Positions 20,416 through 29,236 of a stretch of DNA of 32,824 nucleotides are shown here, in pieces. The stretch lies in NCBI RefSeq assembly GCF_002101675.1, contig NZ_LQOY01000094.1, positions 1 through 32,824 on the forward strand, given 5' to 3'. The notes below the pieces were generated by a model that worked only from the letters and a program-made list of their open reading frames with translations, was not told where the DNA came from and did not search any database. Source of the DNA: Mycobacterium gordonae. GTDB lineage: Bacteria > Actinomycetota > Actinomycetes > Mycobacteriales > Mycobacteriaceae. Position 1 is the first letter of the stretch. Every line of letters begins with the position of its first letter. The position numbers were made by a program, and so were the translations under genes.

Positions 20416-21315
20416 GTGACTTTGCCGGACGGTGGGCGCGGCTCCGGGTCGGAAGACGAGAAGCTGCCCCAGCTGCAGAACACCATTGTGGTGGCGGCTT
20501 TTGAGGGCTGGAACGACGCCGGTGACGCGGCCAGCGACGCGGTGGCGCACCTGGGCACCATCTGGGATGCGCTGCCCATCGTGGAGATCGACGACGAGGC
20601 TTATTACGACTACCAGGTGAATCGGCCGGTGATCAGGCAGGTCGATGGAGTCACCCGCGAGCTGGAGTGGCCGGCGATGCGGATCTCGCACTGTAGACCG
20701 CCCGACAGCGACCGCGACGTGGTGTTGATGCACGGGGTCGAACCCAACATGCGCTGGCGCACATTTTGCGACGAGCTGCTGGCCGTCATCGACAAGCTCA
20801 ACGTCGACACAGTGGTGATTCTCGGAGCGCTGCTGGCCGACACGCCGCACACCCGGCCCGTGCCGGTCTCGGGAGCGGCGTACTCGTCGGAGTCAGCACG
20901 CGTGTTCGGCCTGGAAGAGACGCGGTATGAGGGCCCGACCGGCATTGCCGGCGTGTTTCAGTACGCGTGCGTCGCCGCCGGGATACCGGCGGTGACGTTC
21001 TGGGCGGCGGTGCCGCACTACGTATCGCACCCGCCCAACCCGAAGGCGACGGTGGCGCTGTTGCGGCGCGTCGAAGAAGTGCTCGACGTGGAGGTGCCGC
21101 TCGGTGACTTGCCGACCCAGGCCGAGGCGTGGGAGCAGGAGATCACCGAGATGGCCGCCGACGACGAAGAGCTGGCCGAGTATGTGCAGTCACTCGAGCA
21201 GCACGGCGACGCGGCGGTGGACGTCAACGAAGCACTCGGCAAGATCGACGGCGACGCGCTGGCCGCGGAGTTCGAGCGCTATCTGCGGCGCCGCCGACCG
21301 GGATTCGGGCTGTAG
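20416..21315 (+). CDS. PAC2 family protein, Rv2125-like
   Basis: This 299-aa soluble protein has the PAC2 (proteasome assembly chaperone 2-like) fold. IVVAAFEGWNDAGDAASDAVAHL (about residues 24-46) is the hallmark N-terminal block. VVLMHGVEPNMRWRTFCDEL and VVILGALLADTPHTRPVPVSG follow, and the C-terminus is acidic and helical, ending in RRRRPGFGL. PAC2 homologues are widespread in actinobacteria and archaea. Their bacterial function is not established, and a role in proteasome assembly should not be assumed from the name. The GTG start fits the leaderless promoter at 20404. It is divergent from metH. Confidence 0.87.
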   Translation: MTLPDGGRGSGSEDEKLPQLQNTIVVAAFEGWNDAGDAASDAVAHLGTIWDALPIVEIDDEAYYDYQVNRPVIRQVDGVTRELEWPAMRISHCRPPDSDRDVVLMHGVEPNMRWRTFCDELLAVIDKLNVDTVVILGALLADTPHTRPVPVSGAAYSSESARVFGLEETRYEGPTGIAGVFQYACVAAGIPAVTFWAAVPHYVSHPPNPKATVALLRRVEEVLDVEVPLGDLPTQAEAWEQEITEMAADDEELAEYVQSLEQHGDAAVDVNEALGKIDGDALAAEFERYLRRRRPGFGL

Positions 21316-21361
21316 GAGGGCTGGGTCTCGGCTCCCGGGCTGAGCTGGGCCGGGTGGGGTG

Positions 21362-21391
21362 CGCGGGCCCGACGCCATGCGAGCGCCCGCG
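21362..21391. terminator. GC-rich inverted repeat between convergent genes
   Basis: CGCGGGC (21362-21368) and GCCCGCG (21385-21391) form a perfect 7-bp stem with a 16-base loop. It lies in the 125-bp gap between the stops of the PAC2 gene and the leftward monooxygenase gene. A terminator role is inferred from position only; there is no T run. Confidence 0.35.
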
Positions 21392-21440
21392 TGTTGCCGA
21401 TGACACGCCGGTGTGGACGGCATTTTGCGGCCGCTCGCGG

Positions 21441-22634
21441 CTACGGAAGCTCCTCTGAGCCGGTGCGGAGCATGGCAACGACCGGTGAGGGTGGCCCCAC
21501 CAAGGCCGCGGTGATCCGCCGGTTGACCGACGGAAGCCATGCCATCCGCAGCGCGGTGCGGCGTGTCCACAGCTGAAACGGCGACGCGGGCAGGAACCGG
21601 TTGGCGGCTTCGCGACCGGCTTTCTGTTTCTCTTCGATTTCCGGGCGCCATAGTTGCTCGTAGAAGTCCAGCGCCCGGTCCACCGACGAGGTCCGGCGGA
21701 ACTGCTCGGCCAGCACATAGGCGGCGCCGACGGCCAGCGAGGCACCCTGCCCGGCCAGCAACGACACCGCAGAGCAGGCGTCGCCGATCAGTACCACCCG
21801 GTTCTTGCGCCACCCCGGCATGACGATCTGGGAAACCTCGTCGTAGTAGATCTGCTCGGGGGGCGGGCAGCGCCGCAGCGCCTCGGGCACCACCCAGCCC
21901 ATGTCGGCATAGCTGGCCTGTATCGCCGCCCGGGTGTCCTCGGGGAGTTGCCGCTCCGGAGCGCGGTGGACGGCGAACACGGCCACCTTCCCGTTGCGCA
22001 AGGAGTAAAACCCGATCTGGCGGTCGATGGTGTCGGTGAGGGCGACGTCATCTCCGGCCGCCTCACGGACGGCGGCCTCGTCGAGAAGGAAAGCGGCGGT
22101 GTGGAATCCCAGGTAGCGCAGGTACTGCGCTTCCTCGCCGAAAACCAGGGCGCGCACGGTGGAGTGAATTCCGTCGGCCCCGACCACTAGGTCGGCCTCC
22201 AGCGTCTCCCCGCCCTCCAGGGTGACCGTCACGGCGTCGTCGTAGTCACTGACGCCGGTGACCGGGGCACCGTATCGCAGCTCGACATCGTCAGGAAGGT
22301 TGTCGCGCAACACCTTCTCCAGGTCGGGGCGCATCACGCTGCACAGGCGGCCGCGCAGCGCCCGGTCGATCTTGACGTATGACACGGCGGCGCGGCGGCG
22401 ACCCCGCTCGTCGACCAGCGCGGCTTCGTCGAAGTTGTAACCGACATCCCGGATCGCCGGCAGCACCCCGATCGCCTCGGCCGCGTCGTAACCGGCGCCG
22501 AAGAAGTCGATCAGATAGCCGTGCGCGCGCGGGCCGGGCGCGCGTTCGAGAAGCACCACTTCGGCGCCCACGGACGACAGGCGTTCAGCGGTGGCCAGCC
22601 CGGCGATTCCCGCGCCGCAAACGACTACTTTCAC
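21441..22634 (-). CDS. FAD-dependent monooxygenase (PHBH/TetX-like group)
   Basis: This 397-aa class A flavoprotein monooxygenase has the N-terminal FAD motif VVVCGAGIAGLATAERL. The DG motif VVGADGIHSTVRALVFG is at about residues 150-165. The GD motif VLIGDACSAVSLLAGQGASLAVGAAYVLAEQ is near 275-305. Such enzymes hydroxylate aromatic or polyketide-like substrates with NAD(P)H and O2; the substrate here cannot be told. The C-terminus is basic and hydrophobic without a recognised extra domain. It starts nine bases after the SDR stop, so it is the third gene of an mshC-SDR-monooxygenase transcript. I recall no such gene at this place in M. tuberculosis. Confidence 0.85.
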   Translation of the reverse strand: MKVVVCGAGIAGLATAERLSSVGAEVVLLERAPGPRAHGYLIDFFGAGYDAAEAIGVLPAIRDVGYNFDEAALVDERGRRRAAVSYVKIDRALRGRLCSVMRPDLEKVLRDNLPDDVELRYGAPVTGVSDYDDAVTVTLEGGETLEADLVVGADGIHSTVRALVFGEEAQYLRYLGFHTAAFLLDEAAVREAAGDDVALTDTIDRQIGFYSLRNGKVAVFAVHRAPERQLPEDTRAAIQASYADMGWVVPEALRRCPPPEQIYYDEVSQIVMPGWRKNRVVLIGDACSAVSLLAGQGASLAVGAAYVLAEQFRRTSSVDRALDFYEQLWRPEIEEKQKAGREAANRFLPASPFQLWTRRTALRMAWLPSVNRRITAALVGPPSPVVAMLRTGSEELP

Positions 22635-22643
22635 GCTCGGCTG

Positions 22644-23522
22644 CTACTTCTCCAGCTCCTGGGTGTATGCGCTGGTGGAGCGGCCGAGCGCGAGAACCTG
22701 GGCGTCCATCTTCGGCATGATCTCGGCCGCGGTCTTGAGAACCGAGGACTCGCCGATCCTGGTCGACAGAACCGGCTTGAGCCACCGCATGGCGGCCACC
22801 CAGCTGGGGCAGTAGACCCGGGTCTTGCGACCCTCGATGCCCTTGACGAACGCCGCCGCGCATTTGTTGATCGAGGTGGTCCTGTTCAACGGTGGAGGCA
22901 GTTTCGACAGCAGCTCGCTGAAGGCCGGCAAGTCACCCTTGGTGTCGCGCACCAGGGCGGTGTCGATCCAGGACATGTGGGCCGACCCGACGGCGACGCC
23001 CAGGTGGGCGACTTCTAACCGCAGCGCGTGGGCCAGATGTTCGTTGCCGGCCTTGGACATGTCGTAGGGCACCATCCCCGGCGCGGCCGCGAAGGCGGCC
23101 AGCGAGGACACGATCAGCACATAGCCGCGGCGGTCGATGATCGACGGCAGCGTGGCGCGCACGGTGTGGAAGACGCCCATCAGATTGACGTCGATCACCC
23201 GCTTGGCCGCTTCGGGGTCGACCGTGAGCACCGAGCCGTAGCTGGCGATGCCGGCATTGGCGACCACCACGTCGATACCGCCGAATTTCTGCACCGCCTG
23301 ATCGGCGGCCGCCTGCATCGCCTTGAGGTCACGCACGTCGGCGACGGCGGTCAGTACCCGGCCGTCGCCGCCGAGTTCGGCGCCGATGGAAGTGAGCTCG
23401 GCCTCCCCCAGGTCGGTCAGGACGAGCTTGGCGCCCTTGTTATGCAGGCGGCGGGCAACCTCGGCGCCGATACCGCGCCCGGCGCCAGTGATGAAAACGA
23501 CTTTGTTCTGCACCGATGTCAT
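22644..23522 (-). CDS. Short-chain dehydrogenase/reductase, Rv2129c-like
   Basis: This 292-aa classical SDR has the cofactor motif TGAGRGIG (about residues 12-19), NAGIASYG near 88 and a catalytic Ser in LIVSSLAAF. The catalytic Tyr and Lys are in YDMSKAGNEH. A long C-terminal part (SWIDTALVRDTKGDLP and beyond) defines the substrate pocket and may contact the membrane. It matches the oxidoreductase next to mshC in M. tuberculosis (Rv2129c) as recalled. An in-frame TTG at 23531 exists, but ATG 23520-23522 (MTSVQNKVVFITG) is preferred. It starts 24 bases after the mshC stop and precedes the monooxygenase gene. The substrate is unknown. Confidence 0.88.
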   Translation of the reverse strand: MTSVQNKVVFITGAGRGIGAEVARRLHNKGAKLVLTDLGEAELTSIGAELGGDGRVLTAVADVRDLKAMQAAADQAVQKFGGIDVVVANAGIASYGSVLTVDPEAAKRVIDVNLMGVFHTVRATLPSIIDRRGYVLIVSSLAAFAAAPGMVPYDMSKAGNEHLAHALRLEVAHLGVAVGSAHMSWIDTALVRDTKGDLPAFSELLSKLPPPLNRTTSINKCAAAFVKGIEGRKTRVYCPSWVAAMRWLKPVLSTRIGESSVLKTAAEIMPKMDAQVLALGRSTSAYTQELEK

Positions 23523-23546
23523 TGCGCACAAGCTACCACCGCGCCG

Positions 23547-24782
23547 CTACAGGCCAACCCCCAGCAGTGCGTCCACCGCCGTCGCCACCAACCTGGGCGC
23601 CGTCTCGTCATGACCGCCGTATTCCAGCGCGTCGGTCGTCCAACCATCAAGTGCCGCAACAGCTTTTGGGGTGTCGAGGTCATCGGCCAGATAGCGGCGG
23701 AGCCGGGCCAGGAGGTCGGCGGCATCGGGAGCTGCGGGTAGCGAGGTGGCAGTGCGCCAGCGGTGCAGGCGGGCGTGGGCGTCGTCGAGCACTTGCTGGC
23801 TCCAGAAGCGGTCGGCACGGTAGTGCCCGGCGAGCAGACCCAGCCGGACCGCCGACGGGTCGACGCCTTGAGCCCGCAGTTGCGACACCAGAACCAAATT
23901 GCCCCGGCTCTTGGACATCTTGTGGCCGTCCCAGCCGATCATTCCGGCGTGCACGTAGTGGCGGGCGAATCTGCGTTCGCCGGTGACACATTCGGCGTGT
24001 GCGGCGGTGAACTCGTGATGCGGGAAGATCAGGTCGCTGCCGCCGCCCTGGATGTCGAGTTCGCTGCCGATCCGGCTGAGCGCGATGGCGGCGCATTCGA
24101 CGTGCCAGCCGGGGCGGCCGGCTCCGAACGGGGACGGCCAACTGGGCTCGCCGGGCCGGTTGACGCGCCACAGCAAGGCGTCCAATCCGTCGGTCTTGCC
24201 GGGCCGGTGCGGATCACCGCCACGTTGTTCGAACAGCTCCAGCATGGTTTCGCGGTCGTAGCCCGATTCGTAGCCGAATTGCTGGGTGGCGTCGGCGCGG
24301 TAGTACACGTCCGGGTATTCGCCCTCGACGACGTACGCCGCCCCCGAGGCCACCATTTTCTCGACGAGCTCGACCATCTCGGGGATGGCCTCGGTGGCCC
24401 CGATGTAGTCGTGCGGCGGCAGTACCCGCAGGGCGGTCATGTCCTCTCGGAACAGCGCGACCTCCCGGTCGGCCAGGTCGCGCCAGTCGATGCCGTCGCG
24501 GTCGGCACGCTCGAACAGCGGGTCGTCGACATCGGTGACGTTCTGCACGTACCGCACCTCGTGGCCAAGATCCAGCCACAGGCGGTGAATCAGATCGAAC
24601 GTCAGGTAGGTGGCGGCGTGGCCGAGATGCGTCGCGTCATACGGCGTGATGCCGCAGACGTACATCGTGGCCTTGCTGCCGGGAGTGACCGGACGGATCT
24701 GCCGGTCAGCGGTGTCGTACAGCCGCAATGCGGGGCCGCGTCCGGGTAACGCCGGGACCGGCGGAGAAGACCACGACCGCAT
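23547..24782 (-). CDS. mshC: Mycothiol ligase MshC (L-cysteine:GlcN-Ins ligase)
   Basis: MshC uses ATP to join cysteine to glucosaminyl-inositol, the step before final acetylation in mycothiol synthesis. The 411-aa protein is a relative of cysteinyl-tRNA synthetase. It has [20 protein letters not shown], with the zinc Cys and the HIGH-like [15 protein letters not shown] and [13 protein letters not shown] supply further zinc ligands, and HKMSKSRGN is the KMSKS loop. It lacks the anticodon-binding domain of the synthetase, as expected. ATG 24780-24782 is preceded by TAAAGT-N6, a leaderless -10 layout. It heads a leftward group with the SDR and monooxygenase genes. Confidence 0.96.
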   Translation of the reverse strand: MRSWSSPPVPALPGRGPALRLYDTADRQIRPVTPGSKATMYVCGITPYDATHLGHAATYLTFDLIHRLWLDLGHEVRYVQNVTDVDDPLFERADRDGIDWRDLADREVALFREDMTALRVLPPHDYIGATEAIPEMVELVEKMVASGAAYVVEGEYPDVYYRADATQQFGYESGYDRETMLELFEQRGGDPHRPGKTDGLDALLWRVNRPGEPSWPSPFGAGRPGWHVECAAIALSRIGSELDIQGGGSDLIFPHHEFTAAHAECVTGERRFARHYVHAGMIGWDGHKMSKSRGNLVLVSQLRAQGVDPSAVRLGLLAGHYRADRFWSQQVLDDAHARLHRWRTATSLPAAPDAADLLARLRRYLADDLDTPKAVAALDGWTTDALEYGGHDETAPRLVATAVDALLGVGL

Positions 24783-24788
24783 GCGTCG

Positions 24789-24794
24789 ACTTTA
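24789..24794 (-). promoter_or_regulatory. Predicted -10 hexamer of a leaderless mshC transcript
   Basis: On the minus strand TAAAGT is followed by six bases (CGACGC) and then the mshC ATG. No Shine-Dalgarno is present. The 146-bp gap up to cysQ shows no T-box or other leader structure that I could recognise. Confidence 0.5.
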
Positions 24795-24928
24795 GGCGAG
24801 GCGAAGGCGCAGGCCGCGCCAGGTGTGCGGCTACCGCCCTGGCTGTGCGTGTATGGCGGCGATTCGGCTGATTGTCCGACGGGAACGCGCACGCGAGACC
24901 GTAGACGCACACTCGACGTCGAGGGTGC

Positions 24929-25744
24929 TCACCACCAGCACTCGCGGATGGCCTCCAGCAGTACCGGCGCCAGCTCGGCGCGGCACATCACGAAGTCGGG
25001 CAGGTACGGGTCGAGCTGGTTGTACATCATCGGCGATCCGTCCAGGCGCGACACGTGCATTCCCGCGGCCGACACCACTCCGGCCGGCGCCGCCGAATCC
25101 CATTCCCACTGGCCACCGGCGTGCACATAGGCGTCGGCGACACCGTCGATGATCGCCATGGCCTTGGCGCCCGCGGAACCGATGCGCACCAGTTCGATGT
25201 CCAGGATCTGCCGGATGCGGTAGAGGATGGCGGGCGGCCGGGTGGCGCTGGCGGCAATTCTAATGACGCCGGGGATGCCGACGGGTGCGGCGTTCGCGGT
25301 GACGGTGTCGCTGCGGTAGACGATGTTGCCGCGGGCCGGCAGTGACACGGCCGCGTCGGTGATCTGCGGCCGGCCGTTGGCACATCGTTGCCACAGCGCG
25401 ATGTGCACCGCCCAGTCGTCGCGCCCTCGGGTGGAGAACTCGCGGGTGCCGTCGAGCGGGTCGACGATCCACACCCGGTCCGACTTGAGCCGCACCAGGT
25501 CGTCGTGCGCCTCTTCGCTGAGCACCGCATCCCCCGGCCGCTCGGCGCCCAAACGGCGCAGGATCAGCGAATTTGCCAGCCGGTCGCCGGCATCGCCCAG
25601 CTCCCACGGATAGTCGAACCCGACCTCGTCGCGCACCTTGAGCAGCAACTCCCCCGCCTCCGCGGCGAGATCAGCGGCCAGCGCGGCATCCGTCAGGTCA
25701 TGCGCGGCCAGGTTCACCGCCCCAGTATCGCCGACGGCGGGCAC
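24929..25744 (-). CDS. cysQ: 3'-phosphoadenosine 5'-phosphate phosphatase CysQ
   Basis: CysQ is a Mg-dependent, Li-sensitive phosphatase of the inositol monophosphatase fold. It removes the 3'-phosphate from PAP/PAPS and so controls flux through sulfate assimilation. In order it shows LSEEAHDD (metal-binding Glu), [12 protein letters not shown] (the DPxDGT motif) and [15 protein letters not shown] (the WDxAAP motif). Length is 271 aa from the GTG at 25744. A GTG at 25717 (MNLAAHDL..., 262 aa) is an alternative, and no ribosome binding site decides between them. It starts four bases after the preceding gene's stop and belongs to that leftward operon. Confidence 0.92.
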   Translation of the reverse strand: MPAVGDTGAVNLAAHDLTDAALAADLAAEAGELLLKVRDEVGFDYPWELGDAGDRLANSLILRRLGAERPGDAVLSEEAHDDLVRLKSDRVWIVDPLDGTREFSTRGRDDWAVHIALWQRCANGRPQITDAAVSLPARGNIVYRSDTVTANAAPVGIPGVIRIAASATRPPAILYRIRQILDIELVRIGSAGAKAMAIIDGVADAYVHAGGQWEWDSAAPAGVVSAAGMHVSRLDGSPMMYNQLDPYLPDFVMCRAELAPVLLEAIRECWW

Positions 25745-25748
25745 CCGC

Positions 25749-26564
25749 TCAGAACGCCGGCCAGGGAATGGGGCGATGCCGGTCGGGTCCGGGCATCACC
25801 GGGTCGTTGAGCAACGCCTGCGTCCGGCGGATCAGCGCCGCGATTTCGGCGCTGGTGATGTGGCCCCGGAGTTCGGCGGCCAGCGGGCCGCGCAGTGCAT
25901 CGGCGAGCTCGGCCACCGACTCCATGGTGGAGTCGTCGATCGGCTTGCCGGCCCAGCCCCACAGCACGGTGCGCAGCTTGTCCTGAACGTGCAGGCTGAC
26001 GCCGTGGTCGACCCCGTAGACGTTGCCGTCGATTCCGTAGAGGATGTGGCCGCCCTTGCGGTCGGCGTTGTTGACGAGGATGTCGAACACCGCCATCCGG
26101 CGCAGCCGGTTGTCGTCCGCGTGCATCAGTACGACCTCGTCGCCGGCGTAGTCGTAGGCACGCAGCACCGGCAGGTAGCCGGGCTGCGGCGTACCGGTGG
26201 GGAACAGATCGACCAGGTCGGGGCCGGGCCGCGGATCGGAGTCGGCGGCGTCGCCCGGTTGCTGCACCCACAGCTGCAGCATGCCCGGACCGGCGGGGCC
26301 ATCGCGAATGATGGTGTACGGCACAATGTTCCAGCCCAGCTGCGCCGACACGAGATAAGCCGACAGTTCGCGACCGGCCAGCGTCCCGTCGGGAAAGTCC
26401 CACAACGGCTGCTCACCGGAGACGGGCTTGTACACGCAGTGCACGGCTCGGGAACCCAGCGCTGCCTCACATAGGAAAGTGGCGTTGCTCGCCGAACGGA
26501 TCCGCCCCAGGACAGTCAGCTCGCCGTCGTGCAGCACCTCACGTCGGTCATTCTTCGGCGTCAT
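25749..26564 (-). CDS. SCO1664-family protein with PI3/4-kinase-like motifs, Rv2133c-like
   Basis: This 271-aa protein is of a conserved actinobacterial family without assigned function. [16 protein letters not shown] is followed by [19 protein letters not shown], where YKP provides a Lys as in the ATP site of PI3/4-kinase and HipA-like folds. Near residue 165 [18 protein letters not shown] sequence (here [16 protein letters not shown]) resembles the DRHxxN catalytic loop. [11 protein letters not shown] resembles the metal-binding DxG. A kinase-like fold is therefore likely, with unknown substrate. The gene overlaps the DUF3090 gene by 17 bp and is followed by cysQ after four bases. Confidence 0.82.
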   Translation of the reverse strand: MTPKNDRREVLHDGELTVLGRIRSASNATFLCEAALGSRAVHCVYKPVSGEQPLWDFPDGTLAGRELSAYLVSAQLGWNIVPYTIIRDGPAGPGMLQLWVQQPGDAADSDPRPGPDLVDLFPTGTPQPGYLPVLRAYDYAGDEVVLMHADDNRLRRMAVFDILVNNADRKGGHILYGIDGNVYGVDHGVSLHVQDKLRTVLWGWAGKPIDDSTMESVAELADALRGPLAAELRGHITSAEIAALIRRTQALLNDPVMPGPDRHRPIPWPAF

Positions 26565-27135
26565 CGCTGGACCCGAAGAGCGCCTCGCGCCGGTAGCCGT
26601 TGGTGCGTGCGCAGATGTGCCCCTCAGGATCCAGCGGTTCCTCGCACAACGGACACGGCGGGCGGCCGGCAGAGATGACGCGGTTGGACCGGGTCGCGAA
26701 CTGACGCGCCGACTCCGGGGTGAGGAACACCCGCACCGCGTCGGGCCCCTCGTCGGTGTCGTCGAGAACCACGGAAGCGTCGAATTCAGCGTCGGTGACC
26801 GCCAGAAGTTCCACCACCACGGTCTGCGCCTCGGAATCCCAGCCCAGCCCCATCGTGCCGACCCGGAATTCGGCGTCGACCGGCATGATCAGCGGGCTGA
26901 GGTCGTCGACCTCGGTGGGCTCGGGAGGTACCGGGGTGCCGAATCGGCGGTTGACTTCGAGCAGCAGCGCGCCGATGCGTTCGGCGAGGACCGCGACCTG
27001 CTGCTTCTCCAGAACGACCGACACGACCCGGGCGTCATGCACCGCCTGGATGTAGAACGTGCGGTTTCCGGGCTGCCCGACGGTCCCGGCCACGAAGCGG
27101 TCGGGTGTACGGAAGACGTGGATTGCGCGGGCCAT
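26548..27135 (-). CDS. DUF3090 family protein, Rv2134c-like
   Basis: This 195-aa protein of the actinobacterial DUF3090 family starts MARAIHVFRTPDRFVAGTVG, the usual opening. It contains FYIQAVHDARVVSVVLEKQQV and ends with CPLCEEPLDPEGHICAR, a CxxC...HxC set that could bind zinc. The function is not known. The frame is open well upstream, but ATG 27133-27135 has GGAAG at five-base spacing and fits the family start. It sits between a histidine phosphatase and a kinase-like protein, with a 17-bp overlap to the latter. This gene trio is a conserved neighbour of mshC in actinobacteria. Confidence 0.87.
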   Translation of the reverse strand: MARAIHVFRTPDRFVAGTVGQPGNRTFYIQAVHDARVVSVVLEKQQVAVLAERIGALLLEVNRRFGTPVPPEPTEVDDLSPLIMPVDAEFRVGTMGLGWDSEAQTVVVELLAVTDAEFDASVVLDDTDEGPDAVRVFLTPESARQFATRSNRVISAGRPPCPLCEEPLDPEGHICARTNGYRREALFGSSDDAEE

Positions 27136-27233
27136 GGCACTTCCAAAATACCGTGCTGGCGCCGCCGCCGTGCGCTTCGTCCGCCCCTCCGGGCCGACCG
27201 CCGGGCGTGTCGGCGTGCTGAGCTTGGGCCCGG

Positions 27234-27929
27234 CTAATCCGTCGAGCCGCCGACGACCGCGTCGCCGGACGGCTGCTCCTTGGTCTCGGGCGCGGGCGCG
27301 GCACGCAGGCCCGCCGACAGCCGCGACCCGGTGTGGTTGACATGGAGCACGAACGGCCGCAGCGGGGTGTAGCGGATCACGCTGACCGACGCCGGGTCGG
27401 CGTTGACGCGCTGGAAGCTGTCCAGGTGCATGCCGTAGGCATCGGCGATCAGTGACTTGATGACGTCGCCGTGAGTGCAAGCCACCCACAACACATCCCC
27501 GCCGTACTGCTCGCTCAGCCGGCGGTCATGCTCGCGAACGACCGCGACGGCGCGGGCCTGCACCTGCGCCAGGCCCTCACCGCCGGGAAACACCGCGGCG
27601 CTCGGGTGGGCCTGCACCACCCGCCACAGTGGCTCGTTGACCAGCTCGCTGAGCTTGCGCCCGGTCCATTCGCCGTAGTCGACCTCGGCGAGCTGGTCCT
27701 CGATGACGGCCTCGATGCATAGCGCCTGCGCCAAAGGTTCCACGGTGCGACGGCACCGCAGCAGCGGAGAGGACACCACCGCGCGGATAGGCAGGTCACC
27801 GATCCGGTCGATCAGTCCGGCCGCCTGCTCGCGGCCCTTGTCGTCGAGGTCGACGCCCTCCGACCGGCCGGCCAAGGTGCCCGCGGTGTTGGACGTGGAC
27901 CGGCCGTGACGCAACAGCAAGACGGTCAT
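27234..27929 (-). CDS. Histidine phosphatase, MSMEG_4193-family putative phosphomutase, Rv2135c-like
   Basis: This 231-aa member of the phosphoglycerate mutase-like superfamily begins [14 protein letters not shown], with the phospho-acceptor His8 in [19 protein letters not shown] carries the second Arg, [15 protein letters not shown] the acid, and [12 protein letters not shown] the second catalytic His. The physiological substrate is unknown; phosphatase activity is more likely than mutase activity from the fold alone. A longer open frame to 28862 runs through uppP and is spurious. ATG 27927-27929 overlaps the uppP stop by 4 bp, so it is translationally coupled to uppP. Confidence 0.88.
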   Translation of the reverse strand: MTVLLLRHGRSTSNTAGTLAGRSEGVDLDDKGREQAAGLIDRIGDLPIRAVVSSPLLRCRRTVEPLAQALCIEAVIEDQLAEVDYGEWTGRKLSELVNEPLWRVVQAHPSAAVFPGGEGLAQVQARAVAVVREHDRRLSEQYGGDVLWVACTHGDVIKSLIADAYGMHLDSFQRVNADPASVSVIRYTPLRPFVLHVNHTGSRLSAGLRAAPAPETKEQPSGDAVVGGSTD

Positions 27930-28774
27930 GTCGCCGCGACCGTCCCCGTCGCCAGCAGGACCAGCACCGCGGTGCCCACGATGACGCGGTAGCCGACGAA
28001 CCAGAACATGTTGTGACGCACCAGAAATCGCAGGAACCAGGTCACCGCGGCCAACCCGATGACGAAGGCGATCACGACGGAGACCAGCAGTTGCGGGCCG
28101 GTAGCGCTCATCCCTTCGGTGACGGGTTTGAACGCGTCGGGCAGGGAGAACAACCCTGACGCGAAAACCGCCGGAATCGCCAGCAGAAAGCCGAAGCGTG
28201 CGGCCAGTTCGCGTTCCAGTCCGAGGAACAGCCCTGCGCTGATCGTCGAGCCCGAACGCGACACTCCCGGGACCAGCGCCAGACATTGGGCGGTGCCGAC
28301 GACGATCGCGTCCCGCCAATTCAATTGCTCGATGTCGCGATTGCGACGTCCGACGAACTCGGCGAGCGCGATCACCGCCGAGAACCCCACCATCGCGGTC
28401 GCCACCACCCACAGGTTGCGCACCTCGGAGCGGATGATCTCCTTGAACAGCAGCCCGAGGACGCAGATCGGGATGGTGCCGATGATGACGTACCAGCCCA
28501 GCCGGTAGTCGGCGTTGCGGTGCGACTTGACGAACAAACCGTTGAACCAGGCTCGCAGGATGCGCACGATGTCGCGGCCGAAGTAGACCAGAACGGCGGC
28601 CTCGGTGCCCAGCTGGCTCACCGCGGTGAACGACGCGCCGGCATCGGCGCTGAAGAAAACGCGCGAGACGATGTTCAGGTGCCCGGAGGAGGACACCGGC
28701 AGAAACTCCGTCAGACCCTGCACCACCGACAAGACGACGACCTGTCCCCAGGACATCGGTGCTACGGCAGACAC
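27926..28774 (-). CDS. uppP: Undecaprenyl-diphosphatase UppP (BacA)
   Basis: UppP dephosphorylates the undecaprenyl (in mycobacteria decaprenyl) pyrophosphate released in cell-wall synthesis so that the lipid carrier can be reused. It also gives bacitracin tolerance. The 282-aa membrane protein has about eight hydrophobic segments. Its two catalytic motifs are [14 protein letters not shown] (residues 20-33, Glu23, Ser28-30, His32) and [11 protein letters not shown] near 170 with the catalytic Arg. The start is GTG 28772-28774, seven bases after a TACGGT hexamer, consistent with a leaderless mRNA. It heads a leftward operon with the phosphatase gene. Confidence 0.95.
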   Translation of the reverse strand: MSAVAPMSWGQVVVLSVVQGLTEFLPVSSSGHLNIVSRVFFSADAGASFTAVSQLGTEAAVLVYFGRDIVRILRAWFNGLFVKSHRNADYRLGWYVIIGTIPICVLGLLFKEIIRSEVRNLWVVATAMVGFSAVIALAEFVGRRNRDIEQLNWRDAIVVGTAQCLALVPGVSRSGSTISAGLFLGLERELAARFGFLLAIPAVFASGLFSLPDAFKPVTEGMSATGPQLLVSVVIAFVIGLAAVTWFLRFLVRHNMFWFVGYRVIVGTAVLVLLATGTVAAT

Positions 28775-28781
28775 GACGACG

Positions 28782-28787
28782 ACCGTA
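28782..28787 (-). promoter_or_regulatory. Predicted -10 hexamer of a leaderless uppP transcript
   Basis: On the minus strand TACGGT is followed by seven bases and then the uppP GTG. The intervening bases contain no Shine-Dalgarno. It lies in the 50-bp gap after the upstream small gene. Confidence 0.4.
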
Positions 28788-28824
28788 CCTGGTGTGGCCG
28801 CCGGGCGGCCGGGGCGCGGTGACG

Positions 28825-29127
28825 CTAACGCGAGACGGGCACCGCGCGAGCCACCGAGTCACGTACCGCGGCGGCTAGGCTGCGCTCATCGGTGAGGTCG
28901 ATGTCCAGCACGCTGCGGACCGCGCGTGCGACGACGTCCTCAGCCTGCGGAACCGGTGCTACCAGGCCCGGCCGGTAAATTTCTACGACGAGTGAGCGGT
29001 GTTCGATGTGAAAGGAAAAACTGCGCCCATCTCCGACTTGTCCATAACCGCTGGCGAAAATGCCAGGGGTAATGTCCTCGACAGCAAACTCCTGGTCTGC
29101 GGTATGCCGGTCAGCGGTGACGGTCAT
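28825..29127 (-). CDS. Small conserved hypothetical protein, Rv2137c-like
   Basis: This 100-aa protein has no membrane segment or signal peptide. The recognisable part is [37 protein letters not shown] followed by an Asp/Ala/Arg-rich helical C-terminus. This pattern suits a small alpha/beta protein with no function I can name. ATG 29125-29127 (MTVTADRH...) is one choice. A GTG eight codons upstream (29151) is the other; a GGAGG lies between the two, 12 bases before the ATG. It is divergent from lppL and 50 bp upstream of uppP, in the same direction. Confidence 0.7.
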   Translation of the reverse strand: MTVTADRHTADQEFAVEDITPGIFASGYGQVGDGRSFSFHIEHRSLVVEIYRPGLVAPVPQAEDVVARAVRSVLDIDLTDERSLAAAVRDSVARAVPVSR

Positions 29128-29197
29128 GCGGTGAGAATACCTCCGCTGCACCGGTTTACACGTCGAACATGACGAAATTGGGCGCGATAACGTTCCT

Positions 29198-29203
29198 TAG
29201 AAT
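29198..29203 (+). promoter_or_regulatory. Predicted -10 element for the lppL operon
   Basis: TAGAAT in an AT-rich stretch (29190-29220) of the 109-bp divergent gap is the best -10 match. It would place transcription start near 29210 and leave a leader of about 27 bases containing the Shine-Dalgarno GGGAGA (29225-29230). No convincing -35 at 16-18 bp was seen. Confidence 0.4.
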
Positions 29204-29236
29204 TTGATTACGTGTTGAAACTACGGGAGATTTGGG

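Noticed and set aside
24912..24923. 12-base palindrome CTCGACGTCGAG just after the cysQ stop
   Set aside because: It is too short and loop-less for a terminator, and palindromes of CG-rich words are frequent by chance in such DNA.
24783..24928. T-box or other leader before mshC, a synthetase relative
   Set aside because: No T-box sequence or specifier stem was seen, and the -10 hexamer directly before ATG argues against a long leader.
27234..28862. Single 542-codon leftward frame suggesting a fusion
   Set aside because: Its first 300 codons are a shadow of uppP in another frame; the real gene starts at 27929 with the RHG motif.
29160..29180. LexA (SOS) box TCGAAC in the lppL upstream region
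   Set aside because: Only one half-site is present; the second GTTCGA half is missing.
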